From NCBI GenBank assembly GCA_903925015.1, contig CAIYDY010000146.1, positions 1 through 44,120 on the forward strand: a stretch of DNA of 44,120 nt, in the 5' to 3' direction. Shown in pieces: positions 16,367 through 24,933 of the stretch (position 1 is its first letter; each line of letters starts with the position of its first letter). The notes below the pieces were generated by a model, which worked only from the letters and a program-made list of their open reading frames with translations, was not told where the DNA came from and searched no databases. This DNA is from an uncultured Acidobacteriia bacterium. Its GTDB lineage: Bacteria; Acidobacteriota; Terriglobia; Bryobacterales; Bryobacteraceae. The translations under genes were made by a program, and so were the position numbers.

Positions 16367-18082
16367 ATGCCGGAAACAGCAATCCGCACCGTCCCCCAGC
16401 TCCTGCAAAACGCCGCGCGCATGCACGGGGAAAAGATGGCGTTGCGCCAACCGCGCGGCAAGGAAGTCCTCACTTGGACTTGGAACCAGTATGTCGAGAT
16501 TGTCGAGGAAATTGCCGCCGGATTGCGGACCCTCGGCCTCGGCAATGGCGACCATGTCCTGATCTGCTCCGAAACGCGCGTCGAGTTCTTCTTCGCCGAC
16601 CAGGGAATCCTGATGAACGGATCGGTGGCGGGTGCCCTGTATCCCAGCTATCCGCCCGCTGAACTGCTGCGCATTATCGGCAATGCCGACGCCAAGGCCC
16701 TCTTCGTGGAGGACCCGAAAACCTACGCCAAGCTGAAGGATGCCCCCGTCGAGCACATCATTCTCATGACAGGAGAAGTGCCGGGCGTGCTTTCCGTGGC
16801 TGAGCTCCGGCGGCACGGCCGCTACAGTGCCGAAGTGCATCCCGACGACAACGCCATTCTGTACCTGACTTCCGGTGCCACCGGCGACCCGAAGATGGTC
16901 ATGGTCAACCATTATTCGTTGGTCGAAAACATCAAGATGACGCCGGAAGTGGTCACGCTGACGCCGGACGACGTCACGGTGGCATTCCTGCCTTCGGCGC
17001 ACATCGCCCAGCGGATGGTTTGCGAGTTGCTCCCCCTGCTGACGGCAACGCCAGTTTCCTTCGCCGAAAGCCTGGCAAAACTGCCGAACGAGCTGAAAAC
17101 AGTGCGTCCGACCTTCTTCCTCGCTCCTCCACGGGTGTGGGAGCGGATTTACACCAGCATCCGCACCGAGGTGCAGAAGAAGCCCAAGGTGGCGCAGAGA
17201 CTGTTCGCCGCTGCCCTTGGTCTGGGCTTGGGGGCGGCCAAGTACAAGCGGGCTGGGAAATCGGTCCCGATGTATATCCGTGTGCCGCTGGGTTGGGCCG
17301 ACAAGGCGATTTTCAGCAAGATCCGCGAACGGTTTGGCTCCCGGCTGCGGATTCCGGTCTCGGGTGCCGCACCCCTTGGGGCCGACCTGATGGAGTTCTA
17401 CGATGCAATCGGGATGCCCCTAATCGAAGGATTCGGGCTGACTGAAGGCGGCGTCATCGTGATCAATCCGCTGGACGCCCCGCGCCCCGGGAGTATCGGG
17501 AAGGCCCTGAGTCCCGTGACGGTTAAGGTGGCCGACGATGGGGAACTGCTGTTCCAGAGTCCGAGTCTTTCCAAGGGATATTACAAGGATCCGGAGGCCA
17601 CGGCCGAATTGTTCCGCGACGGCTGGCTGCATACCGGTGACATCGGGACCATCGATGCCGAGGGCTTCATCTACATCACGGGCCGGAAGAAGGAGCTGAT
17701 TGTCGCCTCGAACGGGAAAAAGATCTACCCCGCGCGGATCGAGGCCCTTTTCAAGTTCGAGCCCCTGATCAATCAAATTCTACTGGCAGGCGACCGGCTG
17801 CCGCATTTGGTGGCGCTGATTACGGTCCATCCCGCAGCGGCCGAAAAAATGACCGCCGAACAGGTGAATGCCGAAGTGCAGTCGATCGTTTCGAGGATCA
17901 ACAAGCAGTTGGCTCCCTTCGAACAGGTGAAGCGGTTCAAGGTCCTGGATCGGGAATTTTCGATCGACCACGGCGAAGTGACGGCAACCATGAAGGTGCG
18001 GCGGAAACAGGTGATGGAGAATTTCAAGGCCGAGCTGGATTCGCTGTACCACCTATCGGCATCGGGCCGCGGGGGCGAGTAG
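16367..18082 (+). CDS. Long-chain acyl-CoA synthetase (AMP-forming ligase)
   Basis: 571 residues. The start at 16367 (MPETAIRTVPQLLQN) matches the family N-terminus; the frame is open upstream to 16085 but that part is antisense to the ATPase gene. The AMP-binding motif reads YLTSGATGDPKMVMVNH (about 165-181), with the lysine kept and Ala instead of Thr in TSGTTG. Later motifs are GFGLTEGG, YYKDPEATAELF, GWLHTGDIG (about 419) and ITGRKKELIVASNGKKIYP (about 436-455) with the C-terminal lysine region. It activates fatty acids by adenylation and thioesterification to CoA. It is divergent from the ATPase gene with 67 bases between starts, so the promoters are packed together. Confidence 0.9.
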   Translation: MPETAIRTVPQLLQNAARMHGEKMALRQPRGKEVLTWTWNQYVEIVEEIAAGLRTLGLGNGDHVLICSETRVEFFFADQGILMNGSVAGALYPSYPPAELLRIIGNADAKALFVEDPKTYAKLKDAPVEHIILMTGEVPGVLSVAELRRHGRYSAEVHPDDNAILYLTSGATGDPKMVMVNHYSLVENIKMTPEVVTLTPDDVTVAFLPSAHIAQRMVCELLPLLTATPVSFAESLAKLPNELKTVRPTFFLAPPRVWERIYTSIRTEVQKKPKVAQRLFAAALGLGLGAAKYKRAGKSVPMYIRVPLGWADKAIFSKIRERFGSRLRIPVSGAAPLGADLMEFYDAIGMPLIEGFGLTEGGVIVINPLDAPRPGSIGKALSPVTVKVADDGELLFQSPSLSKGYYKDPEATAELFRDGWLHTGDIGTIDAEGFIYITGRKKELIVASNGKKIYPARIEALFKFEPLINQILLAGDRLPHLVALITVHPAAAEKMTAEQVNAEVQSIVSRINKQLAPFEQVKRFKVLDREFSIDHGEVTATMKVRRKQVMENFKAELDSLYHLSASGRGGE

Positions 18083-18101
18083 TCGCGAACCCCCGAGAGG
18101 G

Positions 18102-19205
18102 TTACCTCCAGTCCTCCAAGGGAAGGCGCAGCCAGAAACTTCCGTCCAATCGGGAGTGATCGCTATCCCCGGCTTGGAGGGCAGCCACAATATCGGAGTC
18201 CATTGAGTGAGCGTAAACGCATGGATAGGGCTGCCGGAAAATACAACCTTGGTCCGTGAGTAGAGTTAACTGCTGTGCAATCGCACGGCCTTTTACCACA
18301 GTAACCCCTCGGTTCCAAGCATCATGGAACAAGGCTGATAGGACTTGCGGAAAGAACTGTTTCCGAAGCGATGCAACATGCAATACTGTGGCGGGTCGAC
18401 CCTTCGGTGCGTAGTACACGAACCAACCTGTATTCGACCCAGCGCAATCCTTTGTTACTACCATGCGGAAGCCCACGTGTCCCGGACCTTCCCCGGCATG
18501 GGCTATAAGCCACCGGAAAGAAGCTAAGTTGTATGAAGGGCGCAGCGCTTCACGCCCTTTCGATTCAAGAATGCATTCAAACAGCTGGTCGGATGTAACC
18601 TCGCTGCAAACATACTCGGTTTGGGGTGGCCGGAACAGGCCACCCGGGGCCACGGACGAAAGGTAGTCAAGCGGCCTGGAGATCATGCCGCCCGCATCCG
18701 TCAGGTAGCCTCCCAATTGGCCGAACCGATTCAAGGAACTAGCGACGGCCCCGAATGGGCGGAGCACCTTGATCCAGTTGAATGAATACAGATAGCAAGG
18801 CTTAGCTCCGGCAGCCACAAACACCGTGCTGGCTTCGTTGCTAGCCCCATCGCCGAAGGTCAAATCCTGCGGACCATCATAAAGTTGGCGCAGCAACTTC
18901 ATTGCTGCAGCCCCAGTACTGCGATTGCGATCCACTAAGAAAAGCGACAGGCATGCGACCCTGATGGGGCGGCCACGGAACAACATGGAACGCGGAATGA
19001 CTCCCAAGAAGCCTGTAAGTTGGCCATCGCTCAGAAACACCAGCGAGGAAATATCCTCGGATGCCCAAGGGTTACGGAAGAAGATGTCTCGGAAGTATTC
19101 CTGCAACTGCGGTGGAGCTTGCCTCGTTTGTCCGCGTGCGGCACTCAGGTACAGGTTGCAGACTGCCCCGACGTGTTCTTCGGAAAACCGACGGATCTCA
19201 TCCAT
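18102..19205 (-). CDS. GNAT-fold acyltransferase-like protein paired with an ACP
   Basis: 367 residues, cytosolic by appearance. The N-terminal half looks like a GNAT acetyltransferase (FSEEHVGAVCNLYLSAA, LTGFLGVIPRSM, RVACLSLFLVDRNRSTGAA, FGDGASNEAS); the C-terminal half resembles a second degenerate GNAT or FemAB-like fold. The ATG lies inside the last codons of the acyl carrier protein gene (8-base overlap), so a functional link to an ACP-bound acyl group is likely. The natural acceptor is unknown. By eye the GC content is clearly below that of the neighbours (about half G+C in many lines), which suggests transfer. No transporter, sulfotransferase or other biosynthetic gene sits beside it. 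Confidence 0.6.
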   Translation of the reverse strand: MDEIRRFSEEHVGAVCNLYLSAARGQTRQAPPQLQEYFRDIFFRNPWASEDISSLVFLSDGQLTGFLGVIPRSMLFRGRPIRVACLSLFLVDRNRSTGAAAMKLLRQLYDGPQDLTFGDGASNEASTVFVAAGAKPCYLYSFNWIKVLRPFGAVASSLNRFGQLGGYLTDAGGMISRPLDYLSSVAPGGLFRPPQTEYVCSEVTSDQLFECILESKGREALRPSYNLASFRWLIAHAGEGPGHVGFRMVVTKDCAGSNTGWFVYYAPKGRPATVLHVASLRKQFFPQVLSALFHDAWNRGVTVVKGRAIAQQLTLLTDQGCIFRQPYPCVYAHSMDSDIVAALQAGDSDHSRLDGSFWLRLPLEDWR

Positions 19206-19446
19206 TTGCGCCGGTCAGCCTGTGTTCCACGAAAGCCACGATCTCAGCGAATGAAAGCAATTCTTCGTAGTCCTGTGGATCAAAGTCAATATTAAATTCT
19301 TCCGAAAGAGCTGAAAGGAGCGTAACTTGGGCAACCGAGTCCCAAGTCGCGACCGAACTGGTGCTGCAACGGGGGATCTCATCCGGCGCGATGTCGGGAA
19401 ACACAAGGCCAAAACAATGGATTACTTGGTTGCGGATGTCCTGCAT
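19198..19446 (-). CDS. Stand-alone acyl carrier protein
   Basis: 82 residues. The helix-1 to helix-2 pattern is right for a carrier protein, and the phosphopantetheine attachment site is the serine in TWDSVAQVTLL (Ser37), where DSV replaces the usual DSL. Helix 3 follows as LLSFAEIVAFVEHRL. It is not part of a fatty-acid gene set, so it is a specialised ACP and probably hands its acyl group to the GNAT-like protein whose gene overlaps its stop. The sequence is more AT-rich than flanking genes. It would need a phosphopantetheinyl transferase encoded elsewhere. Confidence 0.82.
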   Translation of the reverse strand: MQDIRNQVIHCFGLVFPDIAPDEIPRCSTSSVATWDSVAQVTLLSALSEEFNIDFDPQDYEELLSFAEIVAFVEHRLTGANG

Positions 19447-19599
19447 TCTTCGTTCCTGCCATTAAGATTACCACACGCGGGACACCTAATCTGCTTTTGC
19501 AGCCCTCCGCCGCCAAGGCTTGAGCACCCCTTGGAGCGGGCCTGGAGCGAGCCAACTGATATCCTTTCAAATTCCAGATCTGTCTGAAAAAACAGCACC

Positions 19600-21660
19600 A
19601 TGAAGACCGTCACCCATTTATTCCTATGCCTTGCAGTCGGCATTGTTGCCGCTCTGGCTCAGCAACCCCCGCAGTCTCCCACGCCCACCCAAGCCCCTGG
19701 GCGCGGTGCTGGCCGTGGGCCCGCTCCAGTCCAGGCCAAACCGGAGGAACTGGCGCTTTTGAAAGCCAAAACCGAGAAGGTCGAGGCGCTGGTCAAGGAA
19801 TTGAAGTTGAAAAAGGCCGACGCCACCCTCGTGGGCGATGTGGAGATATTCGCCAAAGCGGGCCGCTACCTTTTGGAGTTCCCGGAACTTTACGGCAACC
19901 AAGCCGCAATCGACCACTCGATGCAGGTTCTGGATGCCGGAGCGGAACGGGCACAGGCACTGATGGCCGGAAAGGCGCCTTGGACCGAGGGCAAGAGCCG
20001 CAGCTACGCGTACTATTCGGAGATGGACGGCTCGGTACAGCCCTACCACGTGTCGCTACCCGCCAATTACGACCCCGCCAAACCCACACGACTCTACGTC
20101 TGGATGCACGGGCGGCAGAATAACACGACGGAATCGGAGTTCCTGTACAGCTTCGACCACCCCCGCCCGCCGAATCCGAATGCCGTAACCGTGGCCGACC
20201 AAGGCCAGATCCAAGTGGATTTATTCGGTCGGATCAACAGCGCCGGCTGGCACTGGGCTGGCGAAGCGGATGTGTTCGAGGCAATCGCGGCAGTGAAGAA
20301 GCGGTTCAAGATCGACGACAAGCGCGTAATGCTGCGGGGCTTCTCCATGGGAGGTGAAGGTGGGTGGCACATTGCGCTGCACTACCCGGACCGGTTCGCC
20401 GCCGCCGAAATTGGGGCTGGAACGTGGTCGCGCCGGGCCCAGATGCCAGGGCTGGAACCCTACCAAGCTCCGACGCTCAAGATCTGGGAAAACATGGAGG
20501 AATGGGCTCTGAACGCCTTCAACCTCCCTCTGGCGGGCCACGATGGGGACAACGACACACAGACGGCCGTGCTGCCGCCCTATCCGCAAGGCCAAGCGCA
20601 CCGGGGCCAGTTGGAAAGTTCCCTGCGCGCCCGTGCGCAACTTGAAAAGGAAGGTTTTGCTGCAGAGGGCGATCCGAACTTCTACCGGATGAAGGGCACT
20701 CCCGACATCTTCCTGATTTCCCAAAACACCGGACACGGAACCAGCGCACTGGTGCGGCAGCAGCTCGACGCGTTTCTGAAGGAATGGGGCGACAAGGGAC
20801 AGACCTCGCCGGACCACATCAGATTCCTCACCTACACAACGCGCTACAACAAGAGCTATTGGGTGACCGTTGACGAGCTGGAAAAACTCTACGAGCGCGC
20901 CGACGTGGATGCCGTCCGGTCGGCATCGGGTGCCTACACCGTGACGACGCACAACGTTGCCCGAGTATCGCTGTCAGAGACTGCGAATGCCAAAACCGTC
21001 GCCATTGACGGCCAGACGCTCAAGGTGAAGAGTGGCGCGTCGCTCTCCCTGCGCAAGACGGGCGGCACATGGAAAGTCGAAAAGACCGGCCCGGTTGCCG
21101 GACTCCGCAAGGTCCATGCGCTCCAAGGGCCTATCGACGACGCTTTCCTCGACCCCTTCCTGCTGGTGCGTCCCACCGGCACACCGTGGAACGCCGCCGT
21201 CAACGAACAGGCGCTGCGCACCATGGCCCGCTTCGATACCCTGTGGGCCAAATACTTCCGCGGGCACCCATTCGTGAAGGACGACAAGGACGTGACCGCC
21301 GCCGACATGGCGAAGTACCATGTCGTGCTCTTCGGCGACCCCGGCAGCAATTCCGTCATCGCCAAGGTTGCCGGCAAGCTGCCCCTGAAATGGACCAAGG
21401 AAACGGTCGCGATGGGCGGGCAGAACTTCCCGGCCAAGGATCATTTCCCGGCCATGGTGTATCCGAATCCGCTCCAGCCCTCCAAGTATGTGGTGCTCAA
21501 CACCGGCTTGACCATCATCGAACGCGAGTACAACGGGGACTACGGGATGCCGCTTTGGGGCGACTACGCGATTGTCGCGGCCAAGGAAGGATCCGCCGTG
21601 GGCGAGATGAGCATCGCCGGACTCTTCGACAATACCTGGCAGCCACACCCGGGCAAGTAA
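19600..21660 (+). CDS. Secreted alpha/beta-hydrolase peptidase (prolyl-oligopeptidase-like)
   Basis: 686 residues. A signal peptide (about 1-20, ending ALAQ) is followed by a Pro/Gly/Ala-rich linker and a helical region (residues 48-125). The hydrolase core includes RLYVWMHGRQNN, an oxyanion-side HG, and the nucleophile elbow RGFSMGGEGG (Ser near 250). The probable catalytic His is in QNTGHGTS. The C-terminal half (about 410-686) is a beta-rich accessory part with no motif I recognise. Homologues are numerous in acidobacteria and planctomycetes and are annotated as prolyl oligopeptidase family serine peptidases; the substrate is unknown. The gene is monocistronic or leads into the SPFH pair 33 bases later. 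Confidence 0.78.
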   Translation: MKTVTHLFLCLAVGIVAALAQQPPQSPTPTQAPGRGAGRGPAPVQAKPEELALLKAKTEKVEALVKELKLKKADATLVGDVEIFAKAGRYLLEFPELYGNQAAIDHSMQVLDAGAERAQALMAGKAPWTEGKSRSYAYYSEMDGSVQPYHVSLPANYDPAKPTRLYVWMHGRQNNTTESEFLYSFDHPRPPNPNAVTVADQGQIQVDLFGRINSAGWHWAGEADVFEAIAAVKKRFKIDDKRVMLRGFSMGGEGGWHIALHYPDRFAAAEIGAGTWSRRAQMPGLEPYQAPTLKIWENMEEWALNAFNLPLAGHDGDNDTQTAVLPPYPQGQAHRGQLESSLRARAQLEKEGFAAEGDPNFYRMKGTPDIFLISQNTGHGTSALVRQQLDAFLKEWGDKGQTSPDHIRFLTYTTRYNKSYWVTVDELEKLYERADVDAVRSASGAYTVTTHNVARVSLSETANAKTVAIDGQTLKVKSGASLSLRKTGGTWKVEKTGPVAGLRKVHALQGPIDDAFLDPFLLVRPTGTPWNAAVNEQALRTMARFDTLWAKYFRGHPFVKDDKDVTAADMAKYHVVLFGDPGSNSVIAKVAGKLPLKWTKETVAMGGQNFPAKDHFPAMVYPNPLQPSKYVVLNTGLTIIEREYNGDYGMPLWGDYAIVAAKEGSAVGEMSIAGLFDNTWQPHPGK

Positions 21661-21693
21661 TCGCTCGTCCCAAAACTGGGATACACTTGGGGC

Positions 21694-22671
21694 ATGAGCA
21701 TACTGGCGGGACTTCTGCTGGGCGTTGGAGTTTGGCTCGTAGTCAGAATCCTGGTCATGGGCGTCTACACCGTCGATCAGAACGAGCGGGCGGTCAAGAC
21801 CAGTTTCGGCCGGGCCGAACGGGTTCCCGGCAAGACCACCTTGGACGACCCGATTTCAGAGTATCTTCGGCCCGAGGAGCGGGACCGCTACGTCTATCCG
21901 CAAGTCCGAGTGATTGGTCCGGGCGGCCCGTATTTCAAGATGCCCTGGGAACAGATCCACAAGGTCAGCATCGCCACCATGACCGTCAACATGGCGGTAG
22001 ATCTTGAGGATCACAGCGCAAACGCTGGCGGAACCAAGCTCGACGCCGTCACCAAGGACCAACTCAATACCGGACTGACCGGACAGATCCGGTACCGCGT
22101 CAGCGAGAGCAATCTCTATGCCTACCTCTTCGGCATCAAGAAGCCTTTCGTCCACGTGATGGCCTATTTCGTCTCCGTGCTCCGCCAGCGGATCGCGAAT
22201 TTCGAAGCCAAGGGCGAGGGCGGAGGCGAGGCTCTGGGAGGCGAAATGATCGGCGTCTCCATCAACGACCTGCGCAAGAACCTGCGCGACATGAACGACT
22301 ACATGGAGGCCGAGTGCCGAACCGCCCAAGCGCGCTACGGCGTCCTGTTTGACGCGTCCCTGATCACGGCCATCGACCCTCCTGCGGAAGTGGAATCGGC
22401 CTTGGCTGCGATCAACACCGCCCACAATCAGGTTTCCAGCGATATCAGTCTCGCGCAGGCTTCAGCGGACCAGAAAATTGTGCAATCGAGGCGGGCGGTT
22501 GAAATCGAAACCCTGAAGGCGCAAGCGGAAGTGGCACCGGTAAAGTCGCTGGCCGAGGAGTTGTTCCAGCAACACAAGGCCGGGCCCGGCGTTCTTGGTG
22601 CATATCTCAGGAACGTGAAGCTGGGATTGCTGGAGAAATCGCAGCAGATTTTCATGGAGGCCGGCAAGTGA
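21694..22671 (+). CDS. SPFH domain membrane protein (first of a pair)
   Basis: 325 residues. One N-terminal transmembrane helix (about 2-24) is followed by an SPFH/band-7 domain: YTVDQNERAVKTSFGRAERV opens it, then GPYFKMPWEQIHKVS, and TGQIRYRVSESNLYAY further on. A coiled-coil region follows (ADQKIVQSRRAVEIETLKAQ). The protein resembles the HflK/stomatin group, which forms membrane scaffolds that restrict proteases or organise microdomains. An insert (LRPEERDRYVYPQV) between the first strands is unusual. The next gene starts at a GTG inside its stop codon, and the pairing of two SPFH proteins parallels HflK/HflC. Confidence 0.82.
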   Translation: MSILAGLLLGVGVWLVVRILVMGVYTVDQNERAVKTSFGRAERVPGKTTLDDPISEYLRPEERDRYVYPQVRVIGPGGPYFKMPWEQIHKVSIATMTVNMAVDLEDHSANAGGTKLDAVTKDQLNTGLTGQIRYRVSESNLYAYLFGIKKPFVHVMAYFVSVLRQRIANFEAKGEGGGEALGGEMIGVSINDLRKNLRDMNDYMEAECRTAQARYGVLFDASLITAIDPPAEVESALAAINTAHNQVSSDISLAQASADQKIVQSRRAVEIETLKAQAEVAPVKSLAEELFQQHKAGPGVLGAYLRNVKLGLLEKSQQIFMEAGK

Positions 22672-23564
22672 ATTTCCTTACGTGGTTCCTCATTGGCCTG
22701 CTTGGCTGCATCGTCCTGGAGAAGTTCATTACGACGCTTTGCCGCATGCTGGGGTTCTATGCGATTGTCCGCGAAGGCACTTGCCTCGTTTATGTGCTGT
22801 TCGGCAAGGTGATTGGCGTGCTGGACGAACCTGGCCTGCATATTCTGCCCTCGCAGTTGGGACTGAACGCTTTTATCGTGAACTGGCTCGGGTCCTGCAC
22901 GGTGCTGGACATGCGGCTGGACCAGGAATACCTTCGCAGCGAGCCGGTCAATTCGGAGGAGGGCGCACCCATGGGCATCGGGATCTGGTACGAGATGAAA
23001 ATCAGCGATCCGGTATCGTTCATGTTCAAGAACACGGATCCTCGCGGGTCACTGCGCGCCAATGTGAGCAACTCCACGGTGCGGTGCCTGAGCAACATGC
23101 CGCTGAGCGCAATGCTGGAGACACGGCACCAGATGAGCCACTCGGTGCGGACCGAGGTTTCGCAGAAATCCCAGGAGTGGGGCTACAAGCTGGGGTCCGT
23201 CTATATCCGGAAGGTGCACTTCCGGGACGCGGGCATGATCCAACAGATCGAACAAAAGGTGGTGAACCGGCTGCGGCAGGTCACATCGGCGATACGCCAA
23301 GCAGGTGCCAATCAGGTGAGCGTCATCAAGAGTTCGGCCGAGCGGGAAGCCGCCGTCGAATTGGCCAAGGCGGCGGTCATCCGGCCAGCCACAATGCGGG
23401 CGGCGTTCGCGGAGATCGCCAGTGAGCCGGAGGTTTGCGGCGCATTGTTCGAGATCCTGGAGACGCAGCGGATTTTGGCAAATCCCGGAAAGCTGGTCCT
23501 CCTGCCGGGCGGTCCCAAAGGCGAATGGATCGCCAGCCTGATGGCGTCAAAGACTGCAGATTAG
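22668..23564 (+). CDS. SPFH domain membrane protein (second of a pair)
   Basis: 298 residues from a GTG at 22668 that overlaps the preceding stop (GTGA). A transmembrane helix (about 3-22) is followed by a long SPFH-type beta region with LCRMLGFYAIVREGTCLVYV, FGKVIGVLDEPGLHILPS and LDMRLDQEYLRSEPVNSEEG, then the helical part with IQQIEQKVVNRLRQVTSAIR and AEREAAVELAKAAV. It differs from its partner enough that they are not a recent duplication. A heteromeric ring, as in HflKC, is the natural inference. Its last 4 bases overlap the end of a convergent small gene. Confidence 0.8.
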   Translation: MNFLTWFLIGLLGCIVLEKFITTLCRMLGFYAIVREGTCLVYVLFGKVIGVLDEPGLHILPSQLGLNAFIVNWLGSCTVLDMRLDQEYLRSEPVNSEEGAPMGIGIWYEMKISDPVSFMFKNTDPRGSLRANVSNSTVRCLSNMPLSAMLETRHQMSHSVRTEVSQKSQEWGYKLGSVYIRKVHFRDAGMIQQIEQKVVNRLRQVTSAIRQAGANQVSVIKSSAEREAAVELAKAAVIRPATMRAAFAEIASEPEVCGALFEILETQRILANPGKLVLLPGGPKGEWIASLMASKTAD

Positions 23565-23887
23565 GTATCCAAGGTGTAGAGCGGCCGGTCCCGGAGGAAA
23601 CCCGCCCCCGGACCCGACCGCCCTTGCGGCGCGTCCTCCAAAACACAAGTCTGGGTCCCGTCCCGACCCGTGATCCGGACAGCACCGCCAAAGCGCGTAA
23701 CGCGGTAGGCGGTTCGCGCGCCACCATGGATGGCAGCTCCTTCGAGCGACAGCGGCGACTCCATTACGACATGCAGTCCGCCGTCGGGACGGACCAGCAG
23801 CGCGAAGTCTGTGTCGGCGGGATCGGACGCGCACGCAGCCTTGGCCACGTCGAAGATCCGATGCGCATTGTCGAAGAAAGCGTTCAC
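23561..23887 (-). CDS. Small hypothetical protein
   Basis: 108 residues, no signal peptide or membrane segment. Sequence features are FDVAKAACASDPADTDFALLV, a beta-rich centre (GGLHVVMESPLSL, RTAYRVTRFGGAVRITGRDG) and a Gly/Pro-rich tail. I do not recognise a family. It converges on the second SPFH gene with a 4-base stop overlap (TAA on this strand at 23561-23563). The clean frame and tight junction favour a real gene. Confidence 0.55.
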   Translation of the reverse strand: MNAFFDNAHRIFDVAKAACASDPADTDFALLVRPDGGLHVVMESPLSLEGAAIHGGARTAYRVTRFGGAVRITGRDGTQTCVLEDAPQGRSGPGAGFLRDRPLYTLDT

Positions 23888-23993
23888 CCAAAGAACTTAT
23901 CGGCAGTCCTGGGAGGAGTTTGAACGGCTTCTGAAAGTTTCGTAACGGGCTGCGGTGCGAACTATTTCGCGCTCCCAACCGTCTAACCAAGTG

Positions 23994-24212
23994 ATGAAGA
24001 ATAATGATCCGGAACTGTGGAACGAGTATCGTTCCACGTGGAAGGCCCTGTCGCTCCGGTGTGGCCACCTGCAACAAATCCCCGAAACCGCTGATCCGCA
24101 ATATCTGCAAATCGCTAGAACCGAGGCTGAAAAGGCGCGCCGGGAGCACAACTCCGTCCGCGACCGCTTGGCCGCTAGCCTCTCGACCCGGAAGCGCGCG
24201 GCTGGCGCGTAG
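23994..24212 (+). CDS. Small helical hypothetical protein
   Basis: 72 residues from the ATG at 23994; a GTG at 23955 is possible. The sequence is helical and charged: WNEYRSTWKALSLRCGHLQQ and YLQIARTEAEKARREHNSV. No ribosome site is obvious. The frame lies between two minus-strand genes without overlap and is protein-like in composition, but I know no family. Confidence 0.45.
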   Translation: MKNNDPELWNEYRSTWKALSLRCGHLQQIPETADPQYLQIARTEAEKARREHNSVRDRLAASLSTRKRAAGA

Positions 24213-24221
24213 CCCGAAACA

Positions 24222-24851
24222 CTACTTTCCGAGCTTCAACACGATACCGCCGCTAACCACAAAGTTGAACTGACCGCGCCCGGAAACACCAACGCCGAAG
24301 TTTGGACTGCCGGTATAGAAGTCCCGAACCTCTCCCCGGATCGTCCATTTCGGGGTCGCAATGAAATCCATCCCGCCACCCATTTCGAGCGCCAGACTGT
24401 TGGTGTTCGAGATGGCGGCGATGGCCTTCCCGGCAATGCTGGACGACGACGGATAGTAGAGCGCATAGCCGCCGCCACCCACAACCCAAGGCGAAAGCCG
24501 CTTTTCAGGATAGAACTTCAGGCGCATGCCTGGAGCCACAATCAAGCTTCCGTAATTCTTGATAGCCGACGTGGTGGTGGAGTTCACACTCTGGCGCGGA
24601 TTCACCATCAGCAACGATTCCCAGGAAAGTTCCGCGTACTTGATCGACATGAACTTCTTCGCGTAGACGGCTTGAAGCGCCACGCCGTTGGAGAAATTCA
24701 GCGTCGACGTCGATCCGCCAACGGTCCGGGCCGGCCCCGATACGGCACCAAGTGTCAATCCCAGTTCGCCGGCAGTTGCAGCGGCAGGCACCGCAAGGAG
24801 GAAAACACCCACTGTCAGGGCTGCGAAAAGGTTGGATGAGGATCTCGACAT
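24222..24851 (-). CDS. Outer-membrane beta-barrel protein (OmpW/OmpA-barrel-like)
   Basis: 209 residues from the ATG at 24851, preceded by AGGAAAAGCA. A signal peptide ends near AAATAGE (about 28). Amphipathic strands follow, typical of an eight-stranded barrel: GLTLGAVSGPAR, GVALQAVYAKKF, GSLIVAPGMRLKFYPE, LSPWVVGGGGYALYYP, ALEMGGGMDFIA, WTIRGEVRDFYTG and FNFVVSGGIVLKLG. The family resembles proteins annotated as 'outer membrane beta-barrel' in acidobacteria, with no assigned cargo. It is divergent from the YHYH gene; about 80 bases separate the two starts. Confidence 0.72.
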   Translation of the reverse strand: MSRSSSNLFAALTVGVFLLAVPAAATAGELGLTLGAVSGPARTVGGSTSTLNFSNGVALQAVYAKKFMSIKYAELSWESLLMVNPRQSVNSTTTSAIKNYGSLIVAPGMRLKFYPEKRLSPWVVGGGGYALYYPSSSSIAGKAIAAISNTNSLALEMGGGMDFIATPKWTIRGEVRDFYTGSPNFGVGVSGRGQFNFVVSGGIVLKLGK

Positions 24852-24933
24852 TGCTTTTCCTACTCTACCCCACGCCCACACTACTCCAGCCAATAGACCG
24901 CCGGGTGCATACTGTCTTGAAGGGATGGCAAGC

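Noticed and set aside
19422-19643. A minus-strand frame with a CPACG...C zinc-ribbon-like string
   Set aside because: Only two widely spaced Cys elements, overlaps the start of the secreted hydrolase and has no ribosome site; probably chance.
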